A stretch of 64,000 nt of DNA from CAZUMW01 sp964621615 (GTDB lineage Bacteria > Desulfobacterota > WTBG01 > CAIYCZ01 > CAIRTM01), in assembly GCA_964621615.1 (NCBI GenBank), contig CAZUMW010000004.1, forward strand, positions 1 through 64,000. The letters run 5' to 3'. The position numbers and the translations under genes were made by a program. Below the pieces are notes generated by a model. The model did no database searches, had not been told where the DNA came from, and was given only the letters and a program-made list of their open reading frames with translations. Shown here piece by piece: positions 1-8,895 of this stretch (its first letter is position 1; every line of letters begins with the position of its first letter).

Positions 1-20
1 TTTGAGTTATGTGTTTTTGC

Positions 21-67
21 AGCCGCTTAGAGCGGCTCATTAATCAAGCCTGCGGATTTGCCGCAGG
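21..67. other. Two adjacent small hairpins upstream of ispE
   Basis: Two perfect inverted repeats lie 9 nt apart or so: AGCCGCT-TAG-AGCGGCT (21-37) and CCTGCGG-ATTTG-CCGCAGG (49-67). Neither is followed by a T-run on either strand, so they are not convincing terminators by themselves. They may belong to the 3' end of an operon outside the window or to the ispE leader. The rest of 1-271 shows no gene I can support. Confidence 0.5.
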
Positions 68-271
68 TTATGACTGTATGCCTGCGCTCACCGTGTGCCT
101 GTGCCGTTGTGCATCTTTGACAGTCAAAAACACAGGCTGTGCTTTCGTTCATTAATATTACCTGCGTCAAAACAGATGTAAATGCATACATAATTATTCT
201 ATGATCCATATACATATCAGGTGATCCCCTGCTGAGGCCCATGTCTCACGTGCTCACCCCGGAGGCGCTCA

Positions 272-1132
272 GTGAATACTGTTACCCGTCTATCCCCCGC
301 AAAAGTCAATTTAATGCTGGAGATCCTGGCAAAAAGAAATGACGGCTATCACGAAATTGCAACAGTCTTCCAGAAAATCAGCATCTATGACTCCATAACC
401 GCCTCAGTTATACCCGATGACAAAATCATTATTTCTTTAGATCCGCCGGTTGTTGCTTCCGACAATACCAATCTGGCATACAAAGCGGCGGACAAACTGA
501 AAACCCGGCTGAATGTATCCGACGGTATATCCATTCAGATACATAAAAACATTCCGGTCGGTGCCGGCCTGGGAGGGGGAAGCAGCAATGCGGCAACGAC
601 GCTGCTTATTCTCAGAGAGCTTTTTCAGCTGGATGTCGACGATGAATTTTTAAAAGAAATGGGAAAAGAGCTGGGCGCAGATGTGCCGTTTTTTCTGGAA
701 GAGCACAGCACAGCTGCAGCCGGCGGCATCGGCGACAGGATTGATCCCCTGCGCCTCAAAGAAACAATATGGTTTCTTGTCGTCTATCCTGATTTGTCCA
801 TTTCCACAGCGTGGGCATACGGCGCCTATAGCAGCAAACATAAATTGTTGACAAAAAAAAAGAAAAATACTATCATTTCAGATTTTATAGATAATCTTCA
901 ACACACAACATACGTGCTTCATAATGACTTTGAGGACGTGGTAATTCCGGCATATCCCGATATAGGATACCTTAAAGAAAAGCTGGTGCAGGCAGGTGCT
1001 GCTGCTGCGTTAATGAGCGGAAGCGGCTCATCGGTTTTCGGTCTTTTTAAATCAAAGGAAAGCGCAGAGCTCGCCCGGAAATATATCACCTGCCACAAAA
1101 ATTACACCTCATTTATCGCTCACAGCTTATAA
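272..1132 (+). CDS. ispE: 4-diphosphocytidyl-2-C-methyl-D-erythritol kinase
   Basis: Cytoplasmic GHMP-family kinase of the non-mevalonate (MEP) isoprenoid pathway; it phosphorylates CDP-methylerythritol at the 2-hydroxyl with ATP. The protein has 286 residues, normal for the family. The N-terminal SPAKVNLMLEI segment and the glycine-rich ATP loop GAGLGGGSSNAA (about residues 97-108) are diagnostic, and GSGSSVFGLF near the C-terminus is the third GHMP motif. The start is GTG at 272, chosen because GGAGG sits at 261-265. It heads a forward run with prs, rplY and pth, a common order in deltaproteobacteria-like genomes. Confidence 0.98.
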   Translation: MNTVTRLSPAKVNLMLEILAKRNDGYHEIATVFQKISIYDSITASVIPDDKIIISLDPPVVASDNTNLAYKAADKLKTRLNVSDGISIQIHKNIPVGAGLGGGSSNAATTLLILRELFQLDVDDEFLKEMGKELGADVPFFLEEHSTAAAGGIGDRIDPLRLKETIWFLVVYPDLSISTAWAYGAYSSKHKLLTKKKKNTIISDFIDNLQHTTYVLHNDFEDVVIPAYPDIGYLKEKLVQAGAAAALMSGSGSSVFGLFKSKESAELARKYITCHKNYTSFIAHSL

Positions 1133-1230
1133 GATTTACATACAGCAGAACGAAAAAGCCTAATCGCATACCTCTGTTAACAACAATTGCACACGCGCAC
1201 AGCACCGTGCATACGAGGGGAGGATAAACA

Positions 1231-2166
1231 TTGAACGGGCTGAAAATTTTTTCCGGTAATTCAAATATCCCTGTTGCTGAAAAAATATGTGAGCATTTCG
1301 GCTGCCCCCTCGGGAAAGCAAAGGTCTCACGTTTCAGCGACGGGGAAATACAGCTGGAAATACATGAAAATGTGCGGGGCTCAGATGTCTTTGTGCTGCA
1401 GTCCACCTGCCCGCCCGGAAATGATCACCTCATGGAAATGCTTGTTATGATCGACGCGTTTAAACGGGCATCAGCACACCGGATTACCGCTGCAATGCCG
1501 TACTACGGATATGCCCGCCAGGACAGAAAAGTCGCGCCCCGCGCACCCATTACCGCAAAGCTCATCGCCGACCTTCTCACTACAGCCGGCGCGGACCGAA
1601 TTTTGACTATGGATCTTCATGCCGGACAGATACAGGGATTTTTTAATATTCCGGTGGACAACCTTTTTGCAACACCTGTGTTCATAAATTATCTTAAAAC
1701 AAAATATTCACATGATGACCTTGTTCTTGTGTCTCCGGATGCCGGCGGCGTTGAGCGGGCTCGTGCATACGCACAAAAAATGGGAACCTCCCTTGCCATC
1801 ATAGACAAACGCCGGCTTCGCCCGAATGAGTCAGAAGTTATGCACATAATCGGTGATATACGCGGAAAGCATGCGCTTCTCCTTGATGACCTTATTGACA
1901 CCGCAGGAACCATCACCTCAGCTGCTGCCAGCATTCTTGAGCGCGGTGCCAGATCTGTGTCAGCATGTGCCACGCATGCAGTACTATCGGGTCCGGCTCT
2001 CGAGCGCATCGAAAACTCATGCCTGGATGAGCTCATTGTCGCCGACACCATACCGGTTAAAGACGGTATCTGTTCAAAAATAACTGTTTTGTCTATAGCC
2101 GATTTATTTGCTGAAGCCATAAAACGAATACATACAAACGATTCCGTCAGCTCTCTTTTTATATAA
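1231..2166 (+). CDS. prs: Ribose-phosphate pyrophosphokinase (PRPP synthase)
   Basis: Makes 5-phosphoribosyl 1-pyrophosphate from ribose 5-phosphate and ATP, feeding purine, pyrimidine, His, Trp and NAD synthesis in the cytoplasm. The 311-residue length is typical of class I enzymes. Visible signatures are the N-terminal FSGNSNIPVAEKI, the region PYYGYARQDRK, SPDAGGVERARAYA and the PRPP-binding loop DDLIDTAGT (about residues 219-227). Start is TTG at 1231, supported by GGGGAGGA seven nt upstream. It lies about 100 nt after ispE and just before rplY, probably in one operon. The PRPP-using purF is in the same window at about 47 kb. Confidence 0.98.
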   Translation: MNGLKIFSGNSNIPVAEKICEHFGCPLGKAKVSRFSDGEIQLEIHENVRGSDVFVLQSTCPPGNDHLMEMLVMIDAFKRASAHRITAAMPYYGYARQDRKVAPRAPITAKLIADLLTTAGADRILTMDLHAGQIQGFFNIPVDNLFATPVFINYLKTKYSHDDLVLVSPDAGGVERARAYAQKMGTSLAIIDKRRLRPNESEVMHIIGDIRGKHALLLDDLIDTAGTITSAAASILERGARSVSACATHAVLSGPALERIENSCLDELIVADTIPVKDGICSKITVLSIADLFAEAIKRIHTNDSVSSLFI

Positions 2167-2217
2167 CTTTTTACAGAAACATAATTTTTATATCACTTTA
2201 TTTTATTGAGGTATGCC

Positions 2218-2886
2218 ATGAGCAATATCATAACCATCAGCACAAAATCCCGGGAATCAACAGGCAAAAGCGCTGCCCACAAAATACGCAAATCAGGTTT
2301 TGTACCCGCAGTTGTCTATGGTCATTCGTTTGCCTCAGCCGCTATTCAGATCAGCCAGGCAGAATTAAAGACCATGTTCAAAAAAGGCAGCGGCTCTGCA
2401 GGTGATTACCGGCTTTTTAAACTTTTGATACAACAGAATGGATCAACAACCGACACAATGGTCGTGATTAAAGATATTCAGCGGCATCCAATTACCGGAA
2501 CGATAGAACACATTGATTTCCTTTCAGTCAAAATGGATGAGGAAATCACCGCTCCCGTTCAAATTCAAGTGATCGGCAAGCCCGAAGGTGTTAAATCCGG
2601 TGGAATATTGCGACAGATATTACGCGAAATCGAAGTCCGAAGCCTGCCTGACAAAATACCGCCTCACATAGATATCGATATAAGCCATTTAAACATCGGC
2701 GACTCGATTCATGTGAGCGACCTGAGCATTCCCGGCGAAGTCGAGCTGCTCACAGCCCCTGATGAAACGGTCATTACAATACTTGCACCGGCTGCTGAAA
2801 AAGAAGAGGAGGAGGAAGCAGAAGAAGCTGCTGAAGCTGCGGAGTCACCGGCTGAGGAAGCTCCCGAAGCCGGCGAAGGAGAATAA
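2218..2886 (+). CDS. rplY: 50S ribosomal protein L25 (Ctc/TL5 long form)
   Basis: 5S-rRNA-binding ribosomal protein of the long L25/TL5/Ctc type: an N-terminal L25 domain (about 1-95) followed by the C-terminal beta domain (about 100-185). The last 35 residues are a low-complexity acidic tail rich in Glu and Ala. An in-frame TTG at 2206 would add four residues, but it overlaps the ribosome-binding site GAGG (2208-2211), so ATG 2218 is the start used here. Its position directly before pth is a classical bacterial pairing. Confidence 0.95.
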   Translation: MSNIITISTKSRESTGKSAAHKIRKSGFVPAVVYGHSFASAAIQISQAELKTMFKKGSGSAGDYRLFKLLIQQNGSTTDTMVVIKDIQRHPITGTIEHIDFLSVKMDEEITAPVQIQVIGKPEGVKSGGILRQILREIEVRSLPDKIPPHIDIDISHLNIGDSIHVSDLSIPGEVELLTAPDETVITILAPAAEKEEEEEAEEAAEAAESPAEEAPEAGEGE

Positions 2887-2916
2887 TTTTTAGATAGCAA
2901 ATAGTGGGCCTGTTTC

Positions 2917-3501
2917 TTGAAACTCATCGTCGGATTGGGCAATCCCGGGACACAATATACATATACCAGACATAATATAGGCTATTTAACACTTGATTAT
3001 CTGGCAAACAAATCACACATTCAGCTGTCCAAACAAAACAACGCTGCATTAACCGGGAAAGGCCGAATTTTCGGACATGAATCTGTTCTGATGAAACCGC
3101 TCACGTTTATGAATGCCAGCGGAGAAGCGGTTATCTCAGAAGCTGCGCAGGTATCACTTGACCCGCAGGATATTATAGTTATCCACGATGATATCGATCT
3201 TGAATTCGGACAGCTTAAGATAAAGACAAAAGGCGGAAGTGCGGGGCACCGCGGGATTGAATCAATTATTTCTTTTTTAAATACCGATCATTTCACACGA
3301 ATACGTATCGGTGTGGGCAAATCGCATGATGCATATACTGCAAGGGATTACGTGCTAAGCACATTTAACGAAGAAGAGCGCAGCTCGTTAAAGGAGGTGG
3401 TGGAGCGAACAGTATCCTGTCTTGAAACACTTCTGACACGCGGCGCAGCCGCGGCAATGAATCTCTTTCATGGTATGGGCTCCGGGTCTCATTCAAAATA
3501 A
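2917..3501 (+). CDS. pth: Peptidyl-tRNA hydrolase
   Basis: Cleaves the ester bond of peptidyl-tRNAs released prematurely from ribosomes, recycling tRNA in the cytoplasm. The 194-residue length is normal. Motifs seen are the N-terminal VGLGNPGTQYTYTRHNIGY, which contains the catalytic His, KPLTFMNASGEAV, and IHDDIDLEFGQLKIK followed by GGSAGHRGIESI. Start is TTG at 2917 with no strong Shine-Dalgarno, which suggests coupling to rplY 30 nt upstream. hppA follows after 35 nt with its own strong ribosome-binding site. Confidence 0.97.
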   Translation: MKLIVGLGNPGTQYTYTRHNIGYLTLDYLANKSHIQLSKQNNAALTGKGRIFGHESVLMKPLTFMNASGEAVISEAAQVSLDPQDIIVIHDDIDLEFGQLKIKTKGGSAGHRGIESIISFLNTDHFTRIRIGVGKSHDAYTARDYVLSTFNEEERSSLKEVVERTVSCLETLLTRGAAAAMNLFHGMGSGSHSK

Positions 3502-3536
3502 AATTTTTTTAACAACCAGCACAGCAAGGAGGAAAA

Positions 3537-5612
3537 ATGGAGAATCTTACGTATGTAATACCGCTGTTCGGCATTTGTGCACTTATATTTGCGTTTATGA
3601 AGTCAAACTGGGTCCAGAAACAGGATATGGGAACAGACCGCATGAAGGAAATCTGCGGCTATATCCGCGAGGGAGCTATGGCGTTCCTGTCGCGCGAGTA
3701 TAAAGTCCTTGCTATATTTGTTGTATGCGTAGCCGTGCTGCTTGCACTGGCAAACAGCACGGGCTCTACTGCTGAAGCATATCGTAACCCCCTGATTGCG
3801 CTATCTTTTATAATCGGCGCCATCTGTTCCGGCCTGGCAGGCTTTTTCGGCATGCGGATCGCCACCGCTGCAAACGCCCGCACCACGCACGCCGCCCGCA
3901 CAAATCTTAACGGTGCGCTGAAAGTGGCTTTTTCAGGAGGTGCTGTTATGGGTATGAGCGTTGTCGGCCTTGGCGTCCTTGGGCTCGGCTGCCTATTGCT
4001 TCTATACCGCAATCTGGGGCTTCTCGGATCAGATGCTGCAGTGCTGTCCAACGTGGTGACCGTTATCAGCGGATTTTCACTCGGCGCTTCATCAATAGCG
4101 CTCTTTGCACGTGTCGGCGGCGGCATTTATACGAAAGCCGCTGACGTAGGAGCTGACCTTGTCGGTAAAGTTGAAGCCGGCATTCCCGAGGACGATCCGC
4201 GTAACCCTGCCACAATTGCTGACAATGTCGGTGATAATGTCGGTGATGTTGCCGGCATGGGCGCAGACCTGTTTGAATCCTATGTCGGCTCAATAGTCGG
4301 CGCAATGGTGCTTGGTGCCACCGCCGTCGGGATGCAGAATGCAGCATACAATGCAGTTATACTTCCTCTCGTTATCGCTGCAGCAGGAATAATTGTTTCA
4401 ATTATCGGTACGTTTTTCGTGAGCGTCAAAGAGGGCGGCAGCGCACAGGCCGCCCTGAATAAAGGAACCTTTGGCGCAGCGTTTGTCATGCTCATTGTCA
4501 CCTTTTTTGTGTGCCGCTGGCTTATTCCCGGTGAGATAACCATTGCGAATACGGTCGGGATTTCCGGCGTTGACATGTTTCTGGCCACCATTTTCGGCCT
4601 TATTGCCGGTGTCCTTGTCGGTATTTTCTCTGAATATTATACCTCAAAAGAAAAAACACCTGCCCGCTATATCGCAGGCGAGTCTGAAACCGGACCGGCC
4701 ACAAACATTATCGCCGGTGTTGCAAACGGTATGACGTCAACCTGCCTTCCGATTATCGCTATTGCCGGCGCTATCCTTACTTCATTTTATTTTGCCGGCC
4801 TGTATGGTATCGCAATTGCTGCGCTTGGCATGCTTTCCACAACCGGCATTCAGCTTGCGGTTGACGCCTACGGCCCTATTGCCGACAACGCCGGCGGTAT
4901 CGCTGAAATGGCTGAACTGCCGCCTGAGGTACGCGAGCGAACAGACAATCTCGACGCTGTCGGCAACACCACCGCAGCCATCGGGAAAGGGTTTGCAATC
5001 GGCTCTGCCGCACTTACCGCGCTGGCGCTTTTTGCCGCATTTCGCACCCAGGCGGGCATCAAGGTACTTGATGTAACCGATCCTAATATTATGACGGGGC
5101 TGTTCATCGGCGCCATGCTGCCGTTTCTGTTTTCTGCAATGTCAATGAAAGCGGTCGGCAATGCCGCAAAAGAGATGATCGTTGAAGTCCGCAGGCAGTT
5201 TAAAGATATTCCCGGTCTCATGGAAGGCAAGGCAAAGGCTGAATATGCAAAATGCGTTGATATATCAACCTCAGCCGCACTCAAGCGCATGATGGCACCC
5301 AGCCTCATGGCGATTATTGTTCCTGTGGTCTTCGGTTTTATCAGCCCTCATGCACTTGGCGGCCTTCTTGCCGGAGCAACCGTCACCGGTGTTCTGCTTG
5401 CCATTTTTCAGGCAAATGCCGGCGGCGCATGGGATAATGCAAAAAAATGGATCGAGGAGGGCAACAAAGGCGGCAAAGGATCTGAAGCGCACAAAGCTGC
5501 TGTTATCGGCGACACGGTCGGCGACCCCTTCAAAGATACATCCGGTCCGTCGCTTAATATTCTTATTAAGCTTATGTCAGTTGTTGCGCTGGTTATCGCC
5601 CCGCTCATCTAA
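3537..5612 (+). CDS. hppA: Membrane-bound ion-translocating pyrophosphatase
   Basis: Integral-membrane pyrophosphatase that hydrolyses PPi and pumps H+ and/or Na+ out of the cytoplasm. It has 691 residues, with the roughly 16 helices expected. Substrate motifs are present: DVGADLVGKVEAGIPEDDPR, DNVGDNVGDVAG and near the C-terminus GDTVGDPFKDTSGPS. The GNTTAAIGKG motif carries Ala and Gly where K+-independent enzymes have Lys and Thr, so this is a K+-dependent type. The Glu in GADLFESY sits as in Na+-pumping members, so Na+ transport is possible but cannot be settled by eye. ATG 3537 follows AAGGAGG. A strong terminator follows. Confidence 0.97.
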   Translation: MENLTYVIPLFGICALIFAFMKSNWVQKQDMGTDRMKEICGYIREGAMAFLSREYKVLAIFVVCVAVLLALANSTGSTAEAYRNPLIALSFIIGAICSGLAGFFGMRIATAANARTTHAARTNLNGALKVAFSGGAVMGMSVVGLGVLGLGCLLLLYRNLGLLGSDAAVLSNVVTVISGFSLGASSIALFARVGGGIYTKAADVGADLVGKVEAGIPEDDPRNPATIADNVGDNVGDVAGMGADLFESYVGSIVGAMVLGATAVGMQNAAYNAVILPLVIAAAGIIVSIIGTFFVSVKEGGSAQAALNKGTFGAAFVMLIVTFFVCRWLIPGEITIANTVGISGVDMFLATIFGLIAGVLVGIFSEYYTSKEKTPARYIAGESETGPATNIIAGVANGMTSTCLPIIAIAGAILTSFYFAGLYGIAIAALGMLSTTGIQLAVDAYGPIADNAGGIAEMAELPPEVRERTDNLDAVGNTTAAIGKGFAIGSAALTALALFAAFRTQAGIKVLDVTDPNIMTGLFIGAMLPFLFSAMSMKAVGNAAKEMIVEVRRQFKDIPGLMEGKAKAEYAKCVDISTSAALKRMMAPSLMAIIVPVVFGFISPHALGGLLAGATVTGVLLAIFQANAGGAWDNAKKWIEEGNKGGKGSEAHKAAVIGDTVGDPFKDTSGPSLNILIKLMSVVALVIAPLI

Positions 5613-5630
5613 CACTCGCTTGATATACAT

Positions 5631-5675
5631 AAAAAAACCCGGTTCCCTATCAGCTGATGTGAACCGGGTTTTTTT
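5631..5675. terminator. Bidirectional intrinsic terminator
   Basis: A 15-bp perfect stem (AAAAAAACCCGGTTC / GAACCGGGTTTTTTT) with a 15-nt loop has a T-run on both strands. It lies between the convergent hppA (+) and the gene ending at 5679 (-) and should end both transcripts. Confidence 0.95.
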
Positions 5676-5678
5676 ATT

Positions 5679-6206
5679 CTAAAGAGAATTTTTCACCGGA
5701 TTGTCAAGCTTGAGAAACAGCTGGGAAATCAGGCTGTCTTTTCCGACAAAGCCCCATGAGATCAGCAGGCACAGTGTAGTAACAGCGGTTGCGGCTATCA
5801 GCACCCCGATAATGTTTGCTATAATAAATTTCCTGCGATCGAGGCCAAGAAGATATGAGCCGAATGCGCCGGTATAGACGCCGGAACCGGGAAGAGGAAT
5901 GCCGATAAATACCGCTGCCCCGAGCTCACCATATTTTTCCACATAGGGATGAATCCGATACTGTGTTTTTTCAAGAAGCGGCCATATTGTCCGGTCAAAC
6001 CATCCCCACTTCCTGACAAACGTAAACACCGGTGCCATAATGTTAAAAACAATCCAGCCGAGTATTATATTTGCCACCGTGCAGACACCAACAACAAATA
6101 CCCAGTGCATCGTTGCGTTCATTTTGAAAATCCCCCAGGGTATCGAAGCGCGCAGCTCTAAAGCTGGAATCAGCGTAATAACCACCAGCAGCACAATTTC
6201 TTTCAT
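5679..6206 (-). CDS. Small membrane protein of the Sm_multidrug_ex family
   Basis: A 175-residue polytopic protein with about four or five hydrophobic segments, starting MKEIVLLVVITLIPALELRA. The ELRASIPWGI segment and the later IPLPGSGVYTGAFG match the family called small multidrug export protein (PF06695). Transport has not been shown for most members, so the name is only a family label. ATG 6206 is preceded by GGAGAT. It is the last gene of the long minus-strand operon, 26 nt behind gspD, and ends at the shared terminator. Confidence 0.8.
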   Translation of the reverse strand: MKEIVLLVVITLIPALELRASIPWGIFKMNATMHWVFVVGVCTVANIILGWIVFNIMAPVFTFVRKWGWFDRTIWPLLEKTQYRIHPYVEKYGELGAAVFIGIPLPGSGVYTGAFGSYLLGLDRRKFIIANIIGVLIAATAVTTLCLLISWGFVGKDSLISQLFLKLDNPVKNSL

Positions 6207-6232
6207 AAGGGCAATCTCCGAAGCAGCATGTT

Positions 6233-8233
6233 TTAAAAGCCGGTATTTCCGGAAACATCATCTTTAATTTTTGCAGCCGTATCCTGCAACAATGTATTTG
6301 CTTTTTCAATATCCTCAGCCGATGCCACGACATGAGGGGTAATGGTTATTATAAGCTCTGTTTTTTCATGCTTCTGCTTTGTGTCACTGAACATATATCC
6401 GATCAGCGGTATGTCCGATAAAAGCGGAACACCTGAAACAGACTCAGAGCTCTGATCTTTTATAATACCGCCGATAATTATGGTTTGCCCATCGCTGACC
6501 GCAACCGATGTTTCTGCCTTTCTGTTAGTAATAACAGGTGACTGTATACCGCTTGAAACAACACCCTGGGCTTCGCTTATTTCCTGATTTATTTCAATTG
6601 TAACCAGCCCGTTTTCATTTATTCTGGGCGTTACGTCAAGAATGACACCAGTGGACCGGTATTCAATGGACCGCGACGTCGATGTTGTTTCCTCCTGTTC
6701 CATTGGAACATATTCACTGGTAATAATAGGCACTTCCTGACCGACTTCGATATGCGCCTTCTGATTATCTTCAACCATTATCTGAGGCCGCGAAAGGACC
6801 TTGAGCTTGTTTTTGCTGGCCTGAGCCATAATAAAAGCCTGCAGGCGGTCAGAATCAAATCTATAGGTAAATCCTCTGCCAAGATTATTTTCAAGATCCG
6901 TCCCGAGCCCGCCGGTTCCAAAATCCATTTCAGCCTTATCGGTTCCCTTATAGCCCCCGATACTGGCCCTGTCGCCCAGAAGTGCCCATTCCACGCCGTA
7001 TTCCGTGTCCCCGCTCAAAGTCACTTCACCTATCAAAACCTCGATGAGCACCTGTTGGGTAAAAATATCAAGCTGTTGTATTGTGTGTTTTATTATTTTA
7101 TAGTCATACGGTATTGCCTTGATAACAATCGAATTTGTCGCCTGGTTTTCAATAAATGTGATTGGCCCCCGAACCATAGTTTCAGGGCGGCCTGATTTTT
7201 TTGTTTTCTTCCCGGCGTCTGTCCCGGTGCCGTAGATTTTCTCAAGTATATTTACCAGCTCCTCTGCCTTCCCGTTTTGAACATGATAAATATAGACGTG
7301 CTGTGCTTCATAATCGCTTACTGAATCGAGCGTATCGAGCCACTCCTGCACTTTCTGAAACACACCTGGCAGCGAAGAAACAACTGCTATAGAGCCGGTT
7401 CGCTGTATAGGAATGAACGTGATTCCCGGCCCCCGCTTTCGTTCATCGCCAACGCCGGAAGCATTAAATATCCTTTTAAGATCTTTTGAAACTGCATCCG
7501 CATCCGCATTGACGACATCAAAAAATTTCACCTGCACCCGCTGAAACACATCAACGTCAATCACCTCGATCAGCCGGAGCATTTTTTCTATAATGGCTGC
7601 AGTATCAAGAATCACCACGATATTTGACTCCTGGTAGCGGCGTATATAGCCGCGTCGTGATTTAAACCGGCGGGTGATTTTGTATATTTCCTGTGCGCTC
7701 ACATAATCCAGGGGCACAATGTGAAACAGCCATTTGTCTGAAGGCTCTATTGCTGCCGGGTCTTTACCGATAGTGATTTCTGTAACTTCAGCTCGCGCCT
7801 CACGCTGACGTATTATTTTATACACACCATCCGATTCCACCGCAGTGCATCCGTTTATGTGAAGTATGCACTGAAATATCTGCATAATATCCTCTTTGGG
7901 TATCCCTTCGCTTGTATGCAGCGTTACTCTGCCACGGACCTTCTTGTCGATAATGTAGTTGATATCGGCGACCTTAGCGACCGATTCTATGACTTCTTCA
8001 ATATCAGCTTCGCTGAATTCAAGGGATACTGTTTCCTTAACGCCGGCTCCGCCCGAGCGCTTGGCTGCAGACATGTCATCATTTGCGGCCCCGGATGCAC
8101 CGCGTGGAGCTCCGCAAACGATACAGATCAGCAACAATCCAATTGCATGATAAACATAACGGCGAATAGCCACATATTCGCCGCTCACAGTGATCCGGGT
8201 TTTATTATTCAAAATAAACACTTTTAATGACAC
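6233..8233 (-). CDS. gspD: Type II secretion system secretin GspD
   Basis: Outer-membrane secretin that forms the exit channel of a type II secretion (or related pilus) machine. The 666-residue protein has a signal-peptide-like segment (about 24-45), an N0 domain (VSLEFSEADIEEVIESVAKV), repeated N1-N3 domains, and the C-terminal secretin domain with VLSRPQIMVEDNQKAHIEVG and VTPRINENGLVTIEINQ. The GTG start at 8233 lacks a clear ribosome-binding site; an internal GTG just before AIRRYVYHAIGLLL would give a more normal signal peptide. It follows gspM by 30 nt. Other T2SS genes (gspE-L) are not adjacent, so they must lie elsewhere if the system is complete. Confidence 0.92.
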   Translation of the reverse strand: MSLKVFILNNKTRITVSGEYVAIRRYVYHAIGLLLICIVCGAPRGASGAANDDMSAAKRSGGAGVKETVSLEFSEADIEEVIESVAKVADINYIIDKKVRGRVTLHTSEGIPKEDIMQIFQCILHINGCTAVESDGVYKIIRQREARAEVTEITIGKDPAAIEPSDKWLFHIVPLDYVSAQEIYKITRRFKSRRGYIRRYQESNIVVILDTAAIIEKMLRLIEVIDVDVFQRVQVKFFDVVNADADAVSKDLKRIFNASGVGDERKRGPGITFIPIQRTGSIAVVSSLPGVFQKVQEWLDTLDSVSDYEAQHVYIYHVQNGKAEELVNILEKIYGTGTDAGKKTKKSGRPETMVRGPITFIENQATNSIVIKAIPYDYKIIKHTIQQLDIFTQQVLIEVLIGEVTLSGDTEYGVEWALLGDRASIGGYKGTDKAEMDFGTGGLGTDLENNLGRGFTYRFDSDRLQAFIMAQASKNKLKVLSRPQIMVEDNQKAHIEVGQEVPIITSEYVPMEQEETTSTSRSIEYRSTGVILDVTPRINENGLVTIEINQEISEAQGVVSSGIQSPVITNRKAETSVAVSDGQTIIIGGIIKDQSSESVSGVPLLSDIPLIGYMFSDTKQKHEKTELIITITPHVVASAEDIEKANTLLQDTAAKIKDDVSGNTGF

Positions 8234-8263
8234 ATCCGGAATTATGGTTTTATTTTTCGTTCA

Positions 8264-8824
8264 TTACACCTGAGATGCACTTTTCATATAACCGCACAAA
8301 ACCATGGTTACCCGAACGCCGTCAGGCCGTCTCCGGTTACGCACGCGAACCGTTAAATCGGATACGCTGAACAGCTTATTGTGATTTTCAATTTTTTGGA
8401 TAAATGAAACCATCTGTTTCATATTCGAATAAAACTGAATTCGAACCGGCACGGCGACCAGTGTATCGCGATCCTCGGGATCCATAACCCGTACGCGCTT
8501 TATATCAATGCTGCTTTTATCTCCTATATCGCGAATGATTTTCTGAATATCGGCTGCAACAATCGAAGGGGTCATTCCGGTAAACAGCTTGGTCCTGATA
8601 ACACCTTCCTTCTGACCGAGCAATCTAAGCTCTTTCTGTATCTCATCCTGGCTGCTGATAATTTTTCTGTACTTAGCCAGCGTGCTTTCTTTCAGCTCAA
8701 TTTCCTCTTTCATGCTTCCGATTGAATGAGCAATTGGAAATATGATAAATTTAATCAGCATAAAAATAGACAGCGCAATACCGCCGGCAATGAGAAATTT
8801 TTTATCACGCGAAGAAATAGTCAT
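8264..8824 (-). CDS. gspM: GspM/PilO-like inner-membrane type II secretion component
   Basis: A 186-residue bitopic protein: a short cytoplasmic N-terminus, one membrane helix (about 10-30), a coiled-coil stretch (about 35-75), and a C-terminal ferredoxin-like periplasmic domain (about 85-180). This is the plan of GspM (T2SSM) and PilO platform proteins, and gspD follows immediately. The assignment rests on architecture and context more than on a sequence motif. ATG 8824 has a strong AAGGAG site. It is inserted behind hemB, 71 nt downstream, inside the same transcriptional direction. Confidence 0.65.
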   Translation of the reverse strand: MTISSRDKKFLIAGGIALSIFMLIKFIIFPIAHSIGSMKEEIELKESTLAKYRKIISSQDEIQKELRLLGQKEGVIRTKLFTGMTPSIVAADIQKIIRDIGDKSSIDIKRVRVMDPEDRDTLVAVPVRIQFYSNMKQMVSFIQKIENHNKLFSVSDLTVRVRNRRRPDGVRVTMVLCGYMKSASQV

Positions 8825-8895
8825 GTGGCAGCTCCTTTATAGTATCACCCGACGCGAGGGCGAGTGGCATCACTGAAATATATATCATATGGTGC

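Noticed and set aside
27..242. 71-codon minus-strand frame upstream of ispE
   Set aside because: No ribosome-binding site or family pattern; it runs across two hairpins and is likely chance.
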